A stretch of 64,000 nt of DNA from Pseudomonas neuropathica (GTDB lineage: Bacteria; Pseudomonadota; Gammaproteobacteria; Pseudomonadales; Pseudomonadaceae): NCBI RefSeq assembly GCF_015461835.1, contig NZ_JACOPX010000011.1, positions 62,001-126,000 of the forward strand, given 5' to 3'. The notes under the pieces were generated by a model that did no database searches, was not told where the DNA came from, and saw only the letters and a list, made by a program, of their open reading frames with translations. Shown here piece by piece: positions 1-8,509 of the stretch. Position 1 is the stretch's first letter, and every line of letters begins with the position of its first letter. The translations under genes and the position numbers were made by a program.

Positions 1-999
1 GCTGACTTCTCGGAAAAGGCTTCGGCTTACATCGCTGAAGTTGCGGCCAAAGGCGAAACCATCGCCAGCCGTAAAGCCAGCCAGAACACCCTGAACGCGT
101 TCGGCCCATTGCTGCCGGAACTGCTCGGCGGTTCGGCTGACCTGGCCGGTTCCAACCTGACCCTGTGGAAAGGTTGCAAAGGCGTCAGCGCTGAAGATGC
201 CAGCGGTAACTACATGTACTACGGCGTGCGCGAATTCGGCATGACCGCAATCATGAACGGCGTGACCCTGCACGGCGGTCTGGTGCCTTACGGCGCGACC
301 TTCCTGATGTTCATGGAATACGCCCGCAACGCCGTGCGCATGTCGGCGCTGATGAAGAAACAAGTCATCCACGTCTACACCCACGACTCCATCGGTCTGG
401 GCGAAGACGGCCCGACGCACCAGCCGATCGAACAATTGACCAGCCTGCGTACCACACCGAACCTCGACACCTGGCGTCCAGCCGATGCCGTTGAATCGGC
501 CGTGGCCTGGAAAAACGCTTTGGAGCGCAAGGACGGCCCATCGGCGCTGATCTTCTCGCGTCAGAACCTGCAACACCAGGAACGCGATGCCGGCCAGATT
601 GCCGACATCAGCCGTGGCGGTTACGTGCTGAAGGACTGCGCAGGCGAGCCTGAGCTGATCCTGATCGCCACCGGTTCGGAAGTCGGTCTGGCTGTTCAGG
701 CGTTCGACAAGCTGACCGAACAAGGTCGCAAGGTGCGTGTGGTTTCGATGCCTTGCACCAGCGTGTTCGATGCTCAGGACGCCGGCTACAAGCAAGCCGT
801 GCTGCCGTTGCAGGTCAGCGCACGTATTGCAATCGAAGCGGCACACGCCGACTTCTGGTTCAAGTACGTGGGTCTGGAAGGTCGCGTGATTGGCATGACT
901 ACTTACGGCGAATCGGCTCCGGCTTCGGCACTGTTCGAAGAGTTCGGCTTCACCCTGGAAAACATCCTGGGTCAGGCTGAAGAGCTGCTGGAAGACTAA
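1..999 (+). CDS. tkt: Transketolase, C-terminal part (5' end outside window)
   Basis: The reading frame is open from base 1 and gives the last 332 residues of an enzyme usually about 665 long. Transketolase moves two-carbon ketol units between sugar phosphates with thiamine diphosphate in the non-oxidative pentose phosphate pathway (cytoplasm). The visible part holds the pyrimidine-binding domain and the C-terminal domain. Seen are VREFGMTAI, which carries the Glu that activates the cofactor, and [14 protein letters not shown], with the conserved active-site His. It stops with TAA and is followed by a REP hairpin, then epd and pgk on the same strand, a standard Pseudomonas order. No frameshift is seen. 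Only the N-terminal pyrophosphate-binding half is missing. Confidence 0.97.
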   Translation, partial: ADFSEKASAYIAEVAAKGETIASRKASQNTLNAFGPLLPELLGGSADLAGSNLTLWKGCKGVSAEDASGNYMYYGVREFGMTAIMNGVTLHGGLVPYGATFLMFMEYARNAVRMSALMKKQVIHVYTHDSIGLGEDGPTHQPIEQLTSLRTTPNLDTWRPADAVESAVAWKNALERKDGPSALIFSRQNLQHQERDAGQIADISRGGYVLKDCAGEPELILIATGSEVGLAVQAFDKLTEQGRKVRVVSMPCTSVFDAQDAGYKQAVLPLQVSARIAIEAAHADFWFKYVGLEGRVIGMTTYGESAPASALFEEFGFTLENILGQAEELLED

Positions 1000-1030
1000 G
1001 TCCGACAGTTGTGTTGTCTGGGCTGACGCC

Positions 1031-1095
1031 ATCGCGAGCAGGCTCACTCCTACAGGGTTTTACGTTGCCCATGTAGGAGTGAGCCTGCTCGCGAT
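1031..1095. repeat. Type A REP inverted pair downstream of tkt
   Basis: ATCGCGAGCAGGCTCACTCC and its reverse complement face each other across a short spacer, giving a long perfect stem. It is one of about eleven such pairs in the window. Lying between tkt and epd it may act as a 3' stabilising or terminating hairpin. Confidence 0.9.
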
Positions 1096-1151
1096 AGCGT
1101 CGGTTCAGACAATAAAGAGCTTTCTGATTCACCACGGTAATCGAGAACCCC

Positions 1152-2204
1152 ATGCCTCAACCGCGTCCCTTCAAAGTTGCACTCAACGGCTACGGCCGCA
1201 TTGGTCGTTGCGTCTTGCGTGCGTTGTTTGAGCGAGGCGAGAAAGCCGGGTTTGAAATTGTCGCGATCAACGATCTGGCGGACATGGCCAGCATCGAATA
1301 CCTGACACGCTTTGACTCCACCCACGGCCGTTTTCCGGGCGAGGTGCGAGTAGAAGGCGATTGTCTGCATATTAATGGCGACTGCGTGAAAGTCCTGCGC
1401 AGTGCCACCCCCGAAGGCATCGATTGGGCGTCGCTGGGCGTCGATCTGGTGCTCGAATGTTCCGGTGCCTACAACACTCGTGAAGACGGCCAGCGTTTTC
1501 TCGACGCTGGCGCGCCGCGCGTGTTGTTCTCGCAGCCGATGGCCAGCGAGGCGGATGTCGACGCCACCATCGTCTATGGCGTCAATCAGGATTGCCTGAC
1601 CGGCGACGAACTGCTGGTGTCCAACGCCTCCTGCACCACCAACTGCGGCGTGCCACTGTTGCGCTTGCTCGACAAGGCCATTGGCCTCGATTACGTGTCG
1701 ATCACCACGATTCACTCGGCAATGAACGACCAGCCGGTGATCGACGCCTATCACCACGAAGACCTGCGCCGCACCCGTTCGGCATTCCAGTCTGTGATCC
1801 CGGTGTCCACCGGTCTGGCGCGTGGCATCGAGCGCCTGCTGCCGGAACTTGCCGGGCGAATTCAGGCCAAAGCCGTACGCGTGCCGACGGTCAACGTGTC
1901 CTGCCTCGACATCACGATGCAGACCGCCACCGCGACCGACGCCAATGAGGTCAACCGGATCCTGCGCGAAGCCGCCACCAGTGGCCCGCTCAAAGGCCTG
2001 CTCGCCTATACCGAGTTGCCGCACGCCAGTTGTGATTTCAACCATGACCCACATTCGGCCATCGTCGATGCCAGTCAGACCCGTGTTTCCGGCCCAAGGC
2101 TGGTGAACATCCTGGCCTGGTTCGACAACGAATGGGGTTTTGCCAACCGAATGCTGGACGTTGCAGAACACTATCTGCAAACAGCAACTTCAAAAAAACC
2201 GTAG
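1152..2204 (+). CDS. epd: D-erythrose-4-phosphate dehydrogenase / GapB-type dehydrogenase
   Basis: A 350-residue NAD-dependent aldehyde dehydrogenase of the glyceraldehyde-3-phosphate dehydrogenase superfamily. The Rossmann start KVALNGYGRIGRCVLRAL lies near residue 8. The catalytic motif SNASCTTNC places the nucleophilic Cys at about residue 161, and TTIHSAMNDQ supplies the active-site His. Epd oxidises erythrose 4-phosphate to 4-phosphoerythronate for pyridoxal phosphate synthesis. The family call rather than GapA rests on position between tkt and pgk and on sequence flavour; a GAPDH role cannot be excluded by reading alone. The gap to pgk is only 12 bases, so the two are probably co-transcribed. 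Confidence 0.88.
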   Translation: MPQPRPFKVALNGYGRIGRCVLRALFERGEKAGFEIVAINDLADMASIEYLTRFDSTHGRFPGEVRVEGDCLHINGDCVKVLRSATPEGIDWASLGVDLVLECSGAYNTREDGQRFLDAGAPRVLFSQPMASEADVDATIVYGVNQDCLTGDELLVSNASCTTNCGVPLLRLLDKAIGLDYVSITTIHSAMNDQPVIDAYHHEDLRRTRSAFQSVIPVSTGLARGIERLLPELAGRIQAKAVRVPTVNVSCLDITMQTATATDANEVNRILREAATSGPLKGLLAYTELPHASCDFNHDPHSAIVDASQTRVSGPRLVNILAWFDNEWGFANRMLDVAEHYLQTATSKKP

Positions 2205-2216
2205 GAAGTGCGACCC

Positions 2217-3380
2217 ATGACCGTGTTGAAGATGTCCGACCTCGATCTGCAAGGTAAGCGCGTATTGATCCGCGAAGACCTCAACGTCCCAGTCAAGGAC
2301 GGTGTTGTCACCAGCGATGCGCGAATCCTGGCTTCGCTGCCGACCATCAAGCTGGCCCTGGAAAAAGGCGCGGCCGTGATGGTCTGCTCGCACCTTGGCC
2401 GTCCGACCGAAGGCGAGTTCTCCGCCGAGAACAGCCTCAAGCCTGTCGCTGACTACCTGAGCAAGGCCCTGGGCCGTGAAGTGCCGCTGGTGGCCGATTA
2501 CCTGGGCGGCGTTGACGTCAAGGCCGGCGACATCGTGCTGTTCGAAAACGTGCGCTTCAACAAAGGCGAGAAAAAGAACGCTGACGAACTGGCTCAGCAA
2601 TACGCCGCCCTGTGCGACGTGTTTGTGATGGACGCTTTCGGCACCGCTCACCGCGCCGAAGGTTCGACCCACGGCGTGGCCAAGTTCGCTAAAGTCGCTG
2701 CCGCAGGTCCACTGCTGGCTGCTGAACTGGATGCACTGGGCAAAGCGCTGGGCGCACCGGCTCAGCCAATGGCTGCCATTGTTGCCGGCTCCAAGGTGTC
2801 GACCAAACTCGACGTGCTGAACAGCCTGAGCCAGATCTGCGATCAACTGATCGTCGGCGGCGGCATCGCCAACACCTTCCTCGCGGCGGCCGGTCACCCG
2901 GTTGGCAAGTCGCTGTACGAACCGGATCTGCTCGACACCGCACGCGCCATCGCTGCCAAAGTCAGCGTGCCACTGCCGGTTGACGTAGTGGTTGCCAAGG
3001 AATTCGCCGAAACCGCAGAAGCCACCGTCAAGCTGATCGCTGACGTCGCGGCTGACGACATGATTCTGGACATCGGCCCGCAAACCGCAGCCAACTTCGC
3101 CGAACTGCTGAAATCGTCGAAAACCATTCTGTGGAACGGTCCGGTCGGCGTGTTTGAATTCGACCAGTTCGGCAACGGCACCAAAGTGCTGGCCCAGGCG
3201 ATCGCTGAAAGCTCGGCGTTCTCCATCGCTGGCGGTGGCGACACCCTGGCCGCCATTGATAAATATGGCGTGGCTGAACAAATCTCCTACATTTCCACCG
3301 GTGGCGGCGCGTTCCTCGAATTCGTCGAGGGCAAGGTGCTGCCAGCCGTTGAAGTCCTGGAAAGCCGGGCCAAGGCCTGA
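2217..3380 (+). CDS. pgk: Phosphoglycerate kinase
   Basis: A 387-residue monomeric kinase that transfers phosphate from 1,3-bisphosphoglycerate to ADP. The start is the ATG at 2217, 8 bases after AGGAAG, giving [15 protein letters not shown]; an in-frame GTG at 2208 overlaps that ribosome site and is unlikely. Family landmarks are REDLNVP near residue 20, CSHLGRP near 60, [13 protein letters not shown] near 110, the GSKVSTK segment near 190, and the nucleotide-binding GGGDTLAAI near the C-terminus. It sits directly behind epd and is followed closely by a small lipoprotein gene. Confidence 0.97.
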   Translation: MTVLKMSDLDLQGKRVLIREDLNVPVKDGVVTSDARILASLPTIKLALEKGAAVMVCSHLGRPTEGEFSAENSLKPVADYLSKALGREVPLVADYLGGVDVKAGDIVLFENVRFNKGEKKNADELAQQYAALCDVFVMDAFGTAHRAEGSTHGVAKFAKVAAAGPLLAAELDALGKALGAPAQPMAAIVAGSKVSTKLDVLNSLSQICDQLIVGGGIANTFLAAAGHPVGKSLYEPDLLDTARAIAAKVSVPLPVDVVVAKEFAETAEATVKLIADVAADDMILDIGPQTAANFAELLKSSKTILWNGPVGVFEFDQFGNGTKVLAQAIAESSAFSIAGGGDTLAAIDKYGVAEQISYISTGGGAFLEFVEGKVLPAVEVLESRAKA

Positions 3381-3414
3381 GGCCGCCCGTTTGGCCAGGC
3401 AAAGGAGTGTTTTC

Positions 3415-3636
3415 ATGGTCAAGTCGTTAGCGCTGTTGCTGCTGACCGGTACGCTGGCGGCCTGCGGGAGTAACCCGAAGGCCGAAGCCACGCCGGCGCC
3501 GAGCGAGTCGCAGAAGGGCTGTTATCAGGCCGACTGGCAGGCCGAAACCAACCCGGTGCTGAACAAGCGCTCGGGGCCGGACGGTCTGGACAAATACGAG
3601 ACGCAAACCCCGGCCAAGGAACATGGTTGTCCTTGA
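3415..3636 (+). CDS. Small predicted lipoprotein, function unknown
   Basis: A 73-residue protein starting at the ATG at 3415 behind AAAGGAG. The N-terminus is a short hydrophobic signal ending in a lipobox (TGTLAACGS), so the mature protein should be lipid-anchored at its Cys and only about 55 residues long. The rest is polar, with two further Cys (KGCYQADW and EHGCP-end) that could form a disulfide. It lies 34 bases after pgk. I do not recognise a function; small lipoproteins at this place in the pgk-fba interval are familiar from pseudomonads. Confidence 0.75.
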   Translation: MVKSLALLLLTGTLAACGSNPKAEATPAPSESQKGCYQADWQAETNPVLNKRSGPDGLDKYETQTPAKEHGCP

Positions 3637-3693
3637 CGGGTCTGACTCTTTAACTCAGGGCTGGCGGCGTGTGCCGTCAGTCGAGGAACACGG

Positions 3694-4026
3694 ATGAAAG
3701 GCTTGATCGCCATTGCGGCGTTGGCATTGTTGGGCGGTTGCGCGCAGTTGAACCTGTTTCAGTCTTCTGCCCCGGCAGACAACTGGACCACCTGGACCTG
3801 CGACAGCCAGGCCAAAGTGCTGTGGCGCTACGCCGACGCCGGCCAGAAGGAAGTCGACGTTCGACTGGGTGGCGGTGATCAGGTCTATCGCCTGAAAGAA
3901 GAGCCGGGCGCCTCGGGCACGCTGTACAGCGACGGCATGCTGGCGTTTCACGTCAAGGGAGAGGAAGGCCTGGTGTACTGGGTCGCCACCAATGACCTGA
4001 TCGGCCGCGGCTGCAAGGCTGAATAA
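3694..4026 (+). CDS. MliC-family lipoprotein (predicted C-type lysozyme inhibitor)
   Basis: A 110-residue predicted lipoprotein: hydrophobic signal, then lipobox LLGGC at about residues 13-17. The mature part has the MliC layout: WTCDSQAKVLWRYAD near the start, an alternating beta-strand pattern, and a second Cys close to the end (GRGCKAE) that would pair with the first. MliC proteins sit on the outer membrane facing the periplasm and block C-type lysozyme by inserting a conserved Ser/Lys loop; I cannot confirm the inhibitory residues by eye. It lies 57 bases after the previous lipoprotein gene. Confidence 0.7.
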   Translation: MKGLIAIAALALLGGCAQLNLFQSSAPADNWTTWTCDSQAKVLWRYADAGQKEVDVRLGGGDQVYRLKEEPGASGTLYSDGMLAFHVKGEEGLVYWVATNDLIGRGCKAE

Positions 4027-4064
4027 TTGCAACACCGCAGGCCCAATGTGGAAATCGATCCAAC

Positions 4065-4154
4065 TGTGGGAGCGAGCTTGCTCGCGAAAGCGGTGGATCA
4101 GCTTGCATCAACGTTGACTGTTGAAATGCATTCGCGAGCAAGCTCGCTCCCACA
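4065..4154. repeat. Type A REP inverted pair between mliC-like gene and fba
   Basis: TGTGGGAGCGAGCTTGCTCG and its reverse complement are separated by about 45 bases. It fills most of the gap before fba and may terminate the pgk-lipoprotein transcript. Confidence 0.9.
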
Positions 4155-4296
4155 CGGTTCTGCGCGTTTCTTGAGAATTGGCTTTATCGAATCACCAGAC
4201 CGGGCCTCAACCCCCGATCTGCAATCACTTGAATAGCCGCCGCCGCTCCGGCAGGCTGGCACGATTAACGACCCTCAACCGGGAGAGACACACACA

Positions 4297-5361
4297 ATGG
4301 CACTTATCAGCATGCGCCAGATGTTGGACCACGCAGCCGAATTCGGCTACGGCGTTCCAGCCTTCAACGTCAACAACCTTGAGCAGATGCGCGCCATCAT
4401 GGAAGCCGCTGACAAGACTGACTCCCCGGTGATCGTTCAGGCTTCGGCCGGCGCTCGCAAATACGCCGGCGCGCCATTCCTGCGTCACCTGATCCTCGCC
4501 GCGATCGAAGAGTTCCCGCACATCCCGGTGTGCATGCACCAGGACCACGGCACCAGCCCTGACGTCTGCCAGCGCTCGATCCAACTGGGCTTCAGCTCGG
4601 TGATGATGGACGGCTCCCTCGGCGAAGACGGCAAGACCCCGACCGACTACGACTACAACGTCCGCGTTACCCAACAAACCGTGGCCATGGCGCACGCCTG
4701 CGGCGTTTCGGTAGAAGGCGAGCTGGGCTGCCTGGGTTCGCTGGAAACCGGCATGGCCGGTGAAGAAGACGGCATCGGCGCCGAAGGCGTTCTGGATCAC
4801 AGCCAAATGCTGACCGACCCGGAAGAAGCCGCTGACTTCGTTAAACGCACTCAGGTTGATGCCCTGGCCATCGCCATCGGCACCAGCCACGGCGCCTACA
4901 AGTTCACCAAGCCACCTACCGGTGACGTGTTGGCGATCGACCGCATCAAGGAAATCCACAAGCGCATCCCGAACACCCACCTGGTGATGCACGGTTCCTC
5001 GTCGGTGCCACAAGAGTGGCTGGCGATCATCAACCAGTACGGCGGCGACATCAAAGAAACCTATGGCGTACCGGTTGAAGAAATCGTCGAAGGCATCAAG
5101 CACGGCGTGCGCAAGGTCAACATCGACACCGACCTGCGTCTGGCGTCCACCGGCGCAATGCGTCGCCTGATGGCCACCAACCCGAGCGAATTCGACCCAC
5201 GTAAATTCTTCGGCGCGACTGTGACGGCGATGCGTGATGTGTGTATCGCTCGTTATGAAGCGTTCGGTACTGCCGGTAATGCTTCGAAGATCAAGCCGAT
5301 CTCGCTGGAAGCGATGTATCAGCGTTATCTGAAGGGTGAGTTGAACGCCAAGGTTAACTAA
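4297..5361 (+). CDS. fba: Class II fructose-1,6-bisphosphate aldolase
   Basis: A 354-residue zinc-dependent aldolase that interconverts fructose 1,6-bisphosphate with dihydroxyacetone phosphate and glyceraldehyde 3-phosphate. MHQDHGTSP near residue 85 holds zinc-binding and catalytic residues; GTSHGAYKF near 193 and [10 protein letters not shown] near 230 supply further metal and phosphate contacts; [10 protein letters not shown] near 275 is typical. Length and motifs fit the 'Calvin-cycle' subtype common in pseudomonads. Entner-Doudoroff organisms mainly use it in the gluconeogenic direction. A strong terminator follows at 5389. Confidence 0.96.
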   Translation: MALISMRQMLDHAAEFGYGVPAFNVNNLEQMRAIMEAADKTDSPVIVQASAGARKYAGAPFLRHLILAAIEEFPHIPVCMHQDHGTSPDVCQRSIQLGFSSVMMDGSLGEDGKTPTDYDYNVRVTQQTVAMAHACGVSVEGELGCLGSLETGMAGEEDGIGAEGVLDHSQMLTDPEEAADFVKRTQVDALAIAIGTSHGAYKFTKPPTGDVLAIDRIKEIHKRIPNTHLVMHGSSSVPQEWLAIINQYGGDIKETYGVPVEEIVEGIKHGVRKVNIDTDLRLASTGAMRRLMATNPSEFDPRKFFGATVTAMRDVCIARYEAFGTAGNASKIKPISLEAMYQRYLKGELNAKVN

Positions 5362-5388
5362 GCCTGAGCGTTGAACTGCTTTAAAAGA

Positions 5389-5413
5389 AACCCGCCGTGA
5401 GGCGGGTTTTTTT
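5389..5413 (+). terminator. Rho-independent terminator of fba (copy 1 of duplicated terminator)
   Basis: ACCCGCCGTGAGGCGGGT stem-loop followed by a T run. The same 24 bases recur exactly at 7068-7091 after hipA. Confidence 0.93.
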
Positions 5414-5461
5414 GTGGGTGAAATGTTTGGAAGTGATACTCGGAAATCCGCACTTGAAATG

Positions 5462-5474
5462 TCACATATAGTGA
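5462..5474. promoter_or_regulatory. Candidate HipB operator: TCAC-ATATA-GTGA palindrome
   Basis: A perfect dyad of 4-base arms around an AT core. TATAGT inside it could be a -10 box. A matching GTGACAT lies at 5512-5518, inverted relative to ATGTCAC at 5459-5465, so two half-sites may flank the start. Autoregulation by the antitoxin is the family rule; the operator assignment is inference. Confidence 0.5.
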
Positions 5475-5507
5475 ACTTTAATGGTTTTTATCAGCTTAAA
5501 GTCCTAT

Positions 5508-5771
5508 ATGGGTGACATTTTGATCCTGAGCAATCCTGCGATTTTCGCCGAACGCATTCGTCAGCTGCGAAAAGCCAAGGGCTTCAGTCAGCTAATGCTG
5601 GCGCATAAGGCCAAATGCAGTCGCAAGACCATCATCGATCTTGAGGCCGGTGAAAACGTCGCTTTTTATACCGTGTTCCGGGTGATTGCCGCGTTGGGCA
5701 TGGCGCTTGAAATCGTCGACAACCGAATCGATCTCAAGTCGCTCGCCGATCTGGTAGAGCATGATGAATAA
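5508..5771 (+). CDS. hipB: HipB-like XRE antitoxin / repressor
   Basis: An 87-residue helix-turn-helix protein if the ATG at 5508 is used. An upstream ATG (5481) and a TTG (5520, preceded by GGGTGA) are also in frame, so the start is not settled. The helix-turn-helix runs from about FAERIRQLRKAKGFSQ through SRKTIIDLEAG, followed by a dimerising tail. It overlaps the HipA gene by 11 bases (hipA starts at 5761), the classic tightly coupled antitoxin-toxin order. HipB proteins neutralise HipA and repress the operon through palindromic operators; a candidate lies at 5462. Confidence 0.8.
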   Translation: MGDILILSNPAIFAERIRQLRKAKGFSQLMLAHKAKCSRKTIIDLEAGENVAFYTVFRVIAALGMALEIVDNRIDLKSLADLVEHDE

Positions 5772-7038
5772 GGTCAAACGACTCAACGTGATGACGCCGC
5801 AAGGCTGCTCGGGTGAGCTGTCCAAAGGTTCGCAGTTCTCGTTTACCTACCAGTCGGCGGAAGCGTCCAGGGAAGTCTCATTGGTCATGCCTTATGACCC
5901 GACACCCGCGGTGAGCAATGTGTTGCACCCGATCTTCGATATGAATGTGCCGGAAGGTTTTCTGGCCGATCAGATCAAGCGTCGGATGGCCAAGCATATG
6001 CAGGTCGATGAAATGCGGCTGCTTTCGGTCATTGGCGGCAATCAGATTGGTCGCCTCACCTATGAAAATCCGACTGAGCCACCTAGTGCCGTGCGTGCCC
6101 AAGTCGGTTTACAAGACATTCTGTCTGCCGACGCCTCTCAGGGCGTATTCAACTTTCTGGTTGAAACCTACTTCGAGTCGGGTATTTCCGGAGTGCAGCC
6201 CAAAGTACTGGTGCCTGACCTGGACAAACTCACCGGTAGCCGAAAAACCATGCTTAGCTCCGACCTTATCGTCAAATCAGGAGCCGAGGAGTATGAGCAC
6301 TTGGCCCAGAACGAGTTTTTGTGTCTGGAAGCGGCACGGCTGGCAGGTTTGGAAACGCCACCGTTCTGGCTTTCCGAGAGCGGTGAGCTGTTTGTCATGG
6401 AGCGGTTTGACCTGACGTCGTCCGGCCGGCTCGGCTTCGAAGACATGGCGGTACTGTTGGGTCTGAACAAAGATCCTCACGACAATTACAAGTATTCGCA
6501 GAGCTATGAAACCCTCGCGGCTGTCATCCGCCAGGTATGTCGCCATGCCGATCCGATACGGGAGCTGGAGCGATACTTTTCGTCTGTCTGCCTATCGGTG
6601 ATGGTGCGCAATGGCGATGCACATTTGAAGAACTTCGGCGTTATATACACGCAGCCTGCGGCTCCAGAAACCGTGCAGTTGGCCCCGATTTACGATGTTA
6701 CGACCACCACGGTCTATGAAAACTACAACCCGAAGTCAGGGCGGTCACTGGTTGACCGTACCCTGGCAATCAAAATGAATAAAACCAAAGACTACCCGGA
6801 TCGCCAGCAACTGATCGAGTTCGGCCGCAAACACTGCGCGGTGGATAGACCGGCGTTGATCATTGATCGGATAGCTGAGGCAATGAGTCAGGCACTGACT
6901 GCTCATCGGTCGCGAGTGGACGCTGAATTGTTAGTGGGGATGCAACGCGAATGGGATGCCGGGCGTACAGTTGCCTTGAATGATTCGGTTGGGTCGGGAT
7001 TGAAGCGTAAGCCTGTATTGGGAGATAGCAACGTTTAG
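5761..7038 (+). CDS. hipA: HipA-family serine/threonine kinase toxin
   Basis: A 425-residue HipA-type protein (ATG at 5761 or 5764). The N-terminal coupling domain covers about residues 1-110. The kinase part has the glycine-rich segment SGISGVQPKVLV near 140 (where E. coli HipA has its autophosphorylated Ser loop), FVMERFDL near 210, the catalytic loop NGDAHLKNFG near 285, and the metal-binding YDV motif near 310. All kinase landmarks look intact, so it should be active. Known HipA phosphorylates glutamyl-tRNA synthetase and induces dormancy; the target of this divergent member is unknown. A copy of the fba terminator follows. Confidence 0.88.
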   Translation: MMNKVKRLNVMTPQGCSGELSKGSQFSFTYQSAEASREVSLVMPYDPTPAVSNVLHPIFDMNVPEGFLADQIKRRMAKHMQVDEMRLLSVIGGNQIGRLTYENPTEPPSAVRAQVGLQDILSADASQGVFNFLVETYFESGISGVQPKVLVPDLDKLTGSRKTMLSSDLIVKSGAEEYEHLAQNEFLCLEAARLAGLETPPFWLSESGELFVMERFDLTSSGRLGFEDMAVLLGLNKDPHDNYKYSQSYETLAAVIRQVCRHADPIRELERYFSSVCLSVMVRNGDAHLKNFGVIYTQPAAPETVQLAPIYDVTTTTVYENYNPKSGRSLVDRTLAIKMNKTKDYPDRQQLIEFGRKHCAVDRPALIIDRIAEAMSQALTAHRSRVDAELLVGMQREWDAGRTVALNDSVGSGLKRKPVLGDSNV

Positions 7039-7067
7039 CTACGCTTTAGCGCTTATTGATATTCAGG

Positions 7068-7092
7068 AACCCGCCGTGAGGCGGGTTTTTTA
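7068..7092 (+). terminator. Rho-independent terminator after hipA (copy 2 of duplicated terminator)
   Basis: The same ACCCGCCGTGAGGCGGGT hairpin and T run as after fba, identical over 24 bases. The hipBA module sits exactly between the two copies. Confidence 0.93.
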
Positions 7093-7099
7093 AGGACGA

Positions 7100-7462
7100 C
7101 TATTCCTTCATTTCAACGTGATCCAGCGCCTGATTCACCGCCAGCTCTCCAAGCATGACCACCTGCGCGATGCCCAGTGCGGTCTTGCGGTGGGAGGTGT
7201 CGAGCATGGCGGCGAAGTTGTTGAGCATTTCGCTGGCTGAACCCAGGGTCTCGCTGGCGTTGGCCAGCAGGGATTCGGTGTTGTACTTCGGGTTGGCGAG
7301 GTACATGGGTTCGGGTTTATGCGTACTGGCCATGATGAAGGCGGACGGTTTCAGGTAAAGGTCGAGGGCGCGTTCGGCGGCGTCGTTGAGTTTTTTGGAA
7401 TCGAGGGATTCGTAGGGGGATGCGGGATCTGTTTCTGGCGGGTGTGGCGTTGATTTTGTCAT
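7100..7462 (-). CDS. DUF6124/DUF3077-type Pseudomonas protein, function unknown
   Basis: A 120-residue acidic protein with a proline-rich N-terminus (MTKSTPHPPETDPASPYESL) and a helical rest. The pattern SPYESLDSKKLNDAAERALD and the FAAMLDTSHRKTALGI segment match the small family found in multiple copies in fluorescent pseudomonads (I recall it as DUF6124, formerly grouped with DUF3077). No enzyme motif, signal peptide or membrane segment is seen. The start codon at 7462 directly follows one arm of a 12-base inverted repeat in the leader, suggesting translational control. Confidence 0.7.
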   Translation of the reverse strand: MTKSTPHPPETDPASPYESLDSKKLNDAAERALDLYLKPSAFIMASTHKPEPMYLANPKYNTESLLANASETLGSASEMLNNFAAMLDTSHRKTALGIAQVVMLGELAVNQALDHVEMKE

Positions 7463-7833
7463 TTGCTCGAAACCTGGTTGGAGTGCCCCGCTTTGGCTAC
7501 TAAATCAAAGTGGAGGCAACTGTACGCAGGTTAGTAGACCGGGGTTTCGAGCAAGCCGGCGCACCCGAAGGTGCCCTGCGCACAGCTACCATCAAGCGCA
7601 GGTATGGGAATACCTGACTGACAGATGCTTGTGCACAACGCTTGAAACCTCGGGCTACTAAACCCGATCACTGGAAATCAGTGACGCGAATCAAGTTACC
7701 GATGGCCCGCCAGGCGCACAAGCCGGCGGATTCTGGCGTACCCGTAGGCAACGACGCAAGCTGTTGTAGGCATCCGGAAGTAACCGCCGACAGATCTAAA
7801 CGGCGCTGTTTAAAGCTGGATTTAAAAAACAGG
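7463..7833 (-). promoter_or_regulatory. Structured leader region upstream of the DUF6124-type gene
   Basis: No gene is visible in this 370-base stretch. Read on the minus strand it holds several hairpins: an inverted repeat TTGCTCGAAACC/GGTTTCGAGCAA (7543-7554 and 7463-7474) whose second arm abuts the AUG; GCACC-TTCG-GGTGC (7561-7574) with a UUCG tetraloop; CAGGTAT-N4-ATACCTG (7599-7616); CGGG-N8-CCCG around 7651-7666; and TCACTG-N5-CAGTGA (7668-7684). The sequence TTAGTAG or its complement occurs three times. It may be a cis-acting RNA. Confidence 0.5.
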
Positions 7834-8244
7834 TCAACCAAGCATCGAGCGCTTCAACTGAACGAATAATCCACCGTAAAGCGATGTGTCCGCACTTGAA
7901 TGAGTGCAGTGTTTTGACTGGGGAGGAGGCTTCTCTTTCAAGTGATAGCCGGTCAGGGCATGGCGCCCACCTCCCGTGGCATGAGCGCGGATGGCGCTGA
8001 GTGTCGGGTAACCTCTCAAACAGTCCATTTCTCCTTGCCAGCTGTCTTTTGCATCGGCGATGTCCGTCATGAACCAAACGTCGGTGTAGGTACTGTCTCG
8101 GTGGTAATAAGACCCGGCAATCGGGTAGCTCTGAGCGTTATCTTTCAGCGTGCCCCACAACTGACCGTTGCCTGCGTTTGCATGGGTAATATCGATGCAA
8201 AAGCTGTCGTCATCGTTGCAGAAACTTCCAAGTGGGTCAGACAT
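7834..8244 (-). CDS. Hypothetical protein, unknown function
   Basis: A 136-residue product starting at the ATG at 8244 with AGGAAG about 8 bases upstream. The N-terminal half (residues 5-65) alternates polar and hydrophobic residues with many Gly, Tyr and Trp (GNGQLWGTLKDN, AGSYYHRDST, DVWFMTD) as in small beta-barrels. The C-terminal 40 residues look irregular, so the 3' part could have drifted. No signal peptide. I do not recognise the family. Confidence 0.5.
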   Translation of the reverse strand: MSDPLGSFCNDDDSFCIDITHANAGNGQLWGTLKDNAQSYPIAGSYYHRDSTYTDVWFMTDIADAKDSWQGEMDCLRGYPTLSAIRAHATGGGRHALTGYHLKEKPPPQSKHCTHSSADTSLYGGLFVQLKRSMLG

Positions 8245-8323
8245 AGGTGGGGCTTCCTGGATAATTGTGTGTCAGTCAACGTTATCTATGTGGTTTTCAG
8301 TCGCCCACTGTCAAGATTGATAG

Positions 8324-8506
8324 TTGTTTAGATTGGGTTGGAATAGATATTTAGTTTGTATCGCTTTTTTGGTTGTTTTCTGCATGTTATGTGTTATTGA
8401 GATTTTTTTAATTTCTAAAAGTTATAACAACCTGTCAGAAATTACAGTTGGAAAGGGAGGGTTGTTTTCTTACTGTGGTGCTTCAATTGATTTTTGGAGT
8501 GAATAA
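8324..8506 (+). CDS. Possible small membrane protein (60 aa) in AT-rich patch
   Basis: An open frame with a TTG start giving one strong hydrophobic helix (about residues 8-30, YLVCIAFLVVFCMLCVIEIFLI) and a short polar tail. No clear ribosome site is seen, and base composition is much more AT-rich than flanking DNA. It ends 3 bases before the next gene, which suggests coupling. May be the remnant of a longer gene. Confidence 0.35.
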   Translation: MFRLGWNRYLVCIAFLVVFCMLCVIEIFLISKSYNNLSEITVGKGGLFSYCGASIDFWSE

Positions 8507-8509
8507 ATA

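Noticed and set aside
3154-3414. Longer frame joined to the small lipoprotein gene from 3154
   Set aside because: It overlaps pgk out of frame; AAAGGAG and the lipoprotein signal place the start at 3415.
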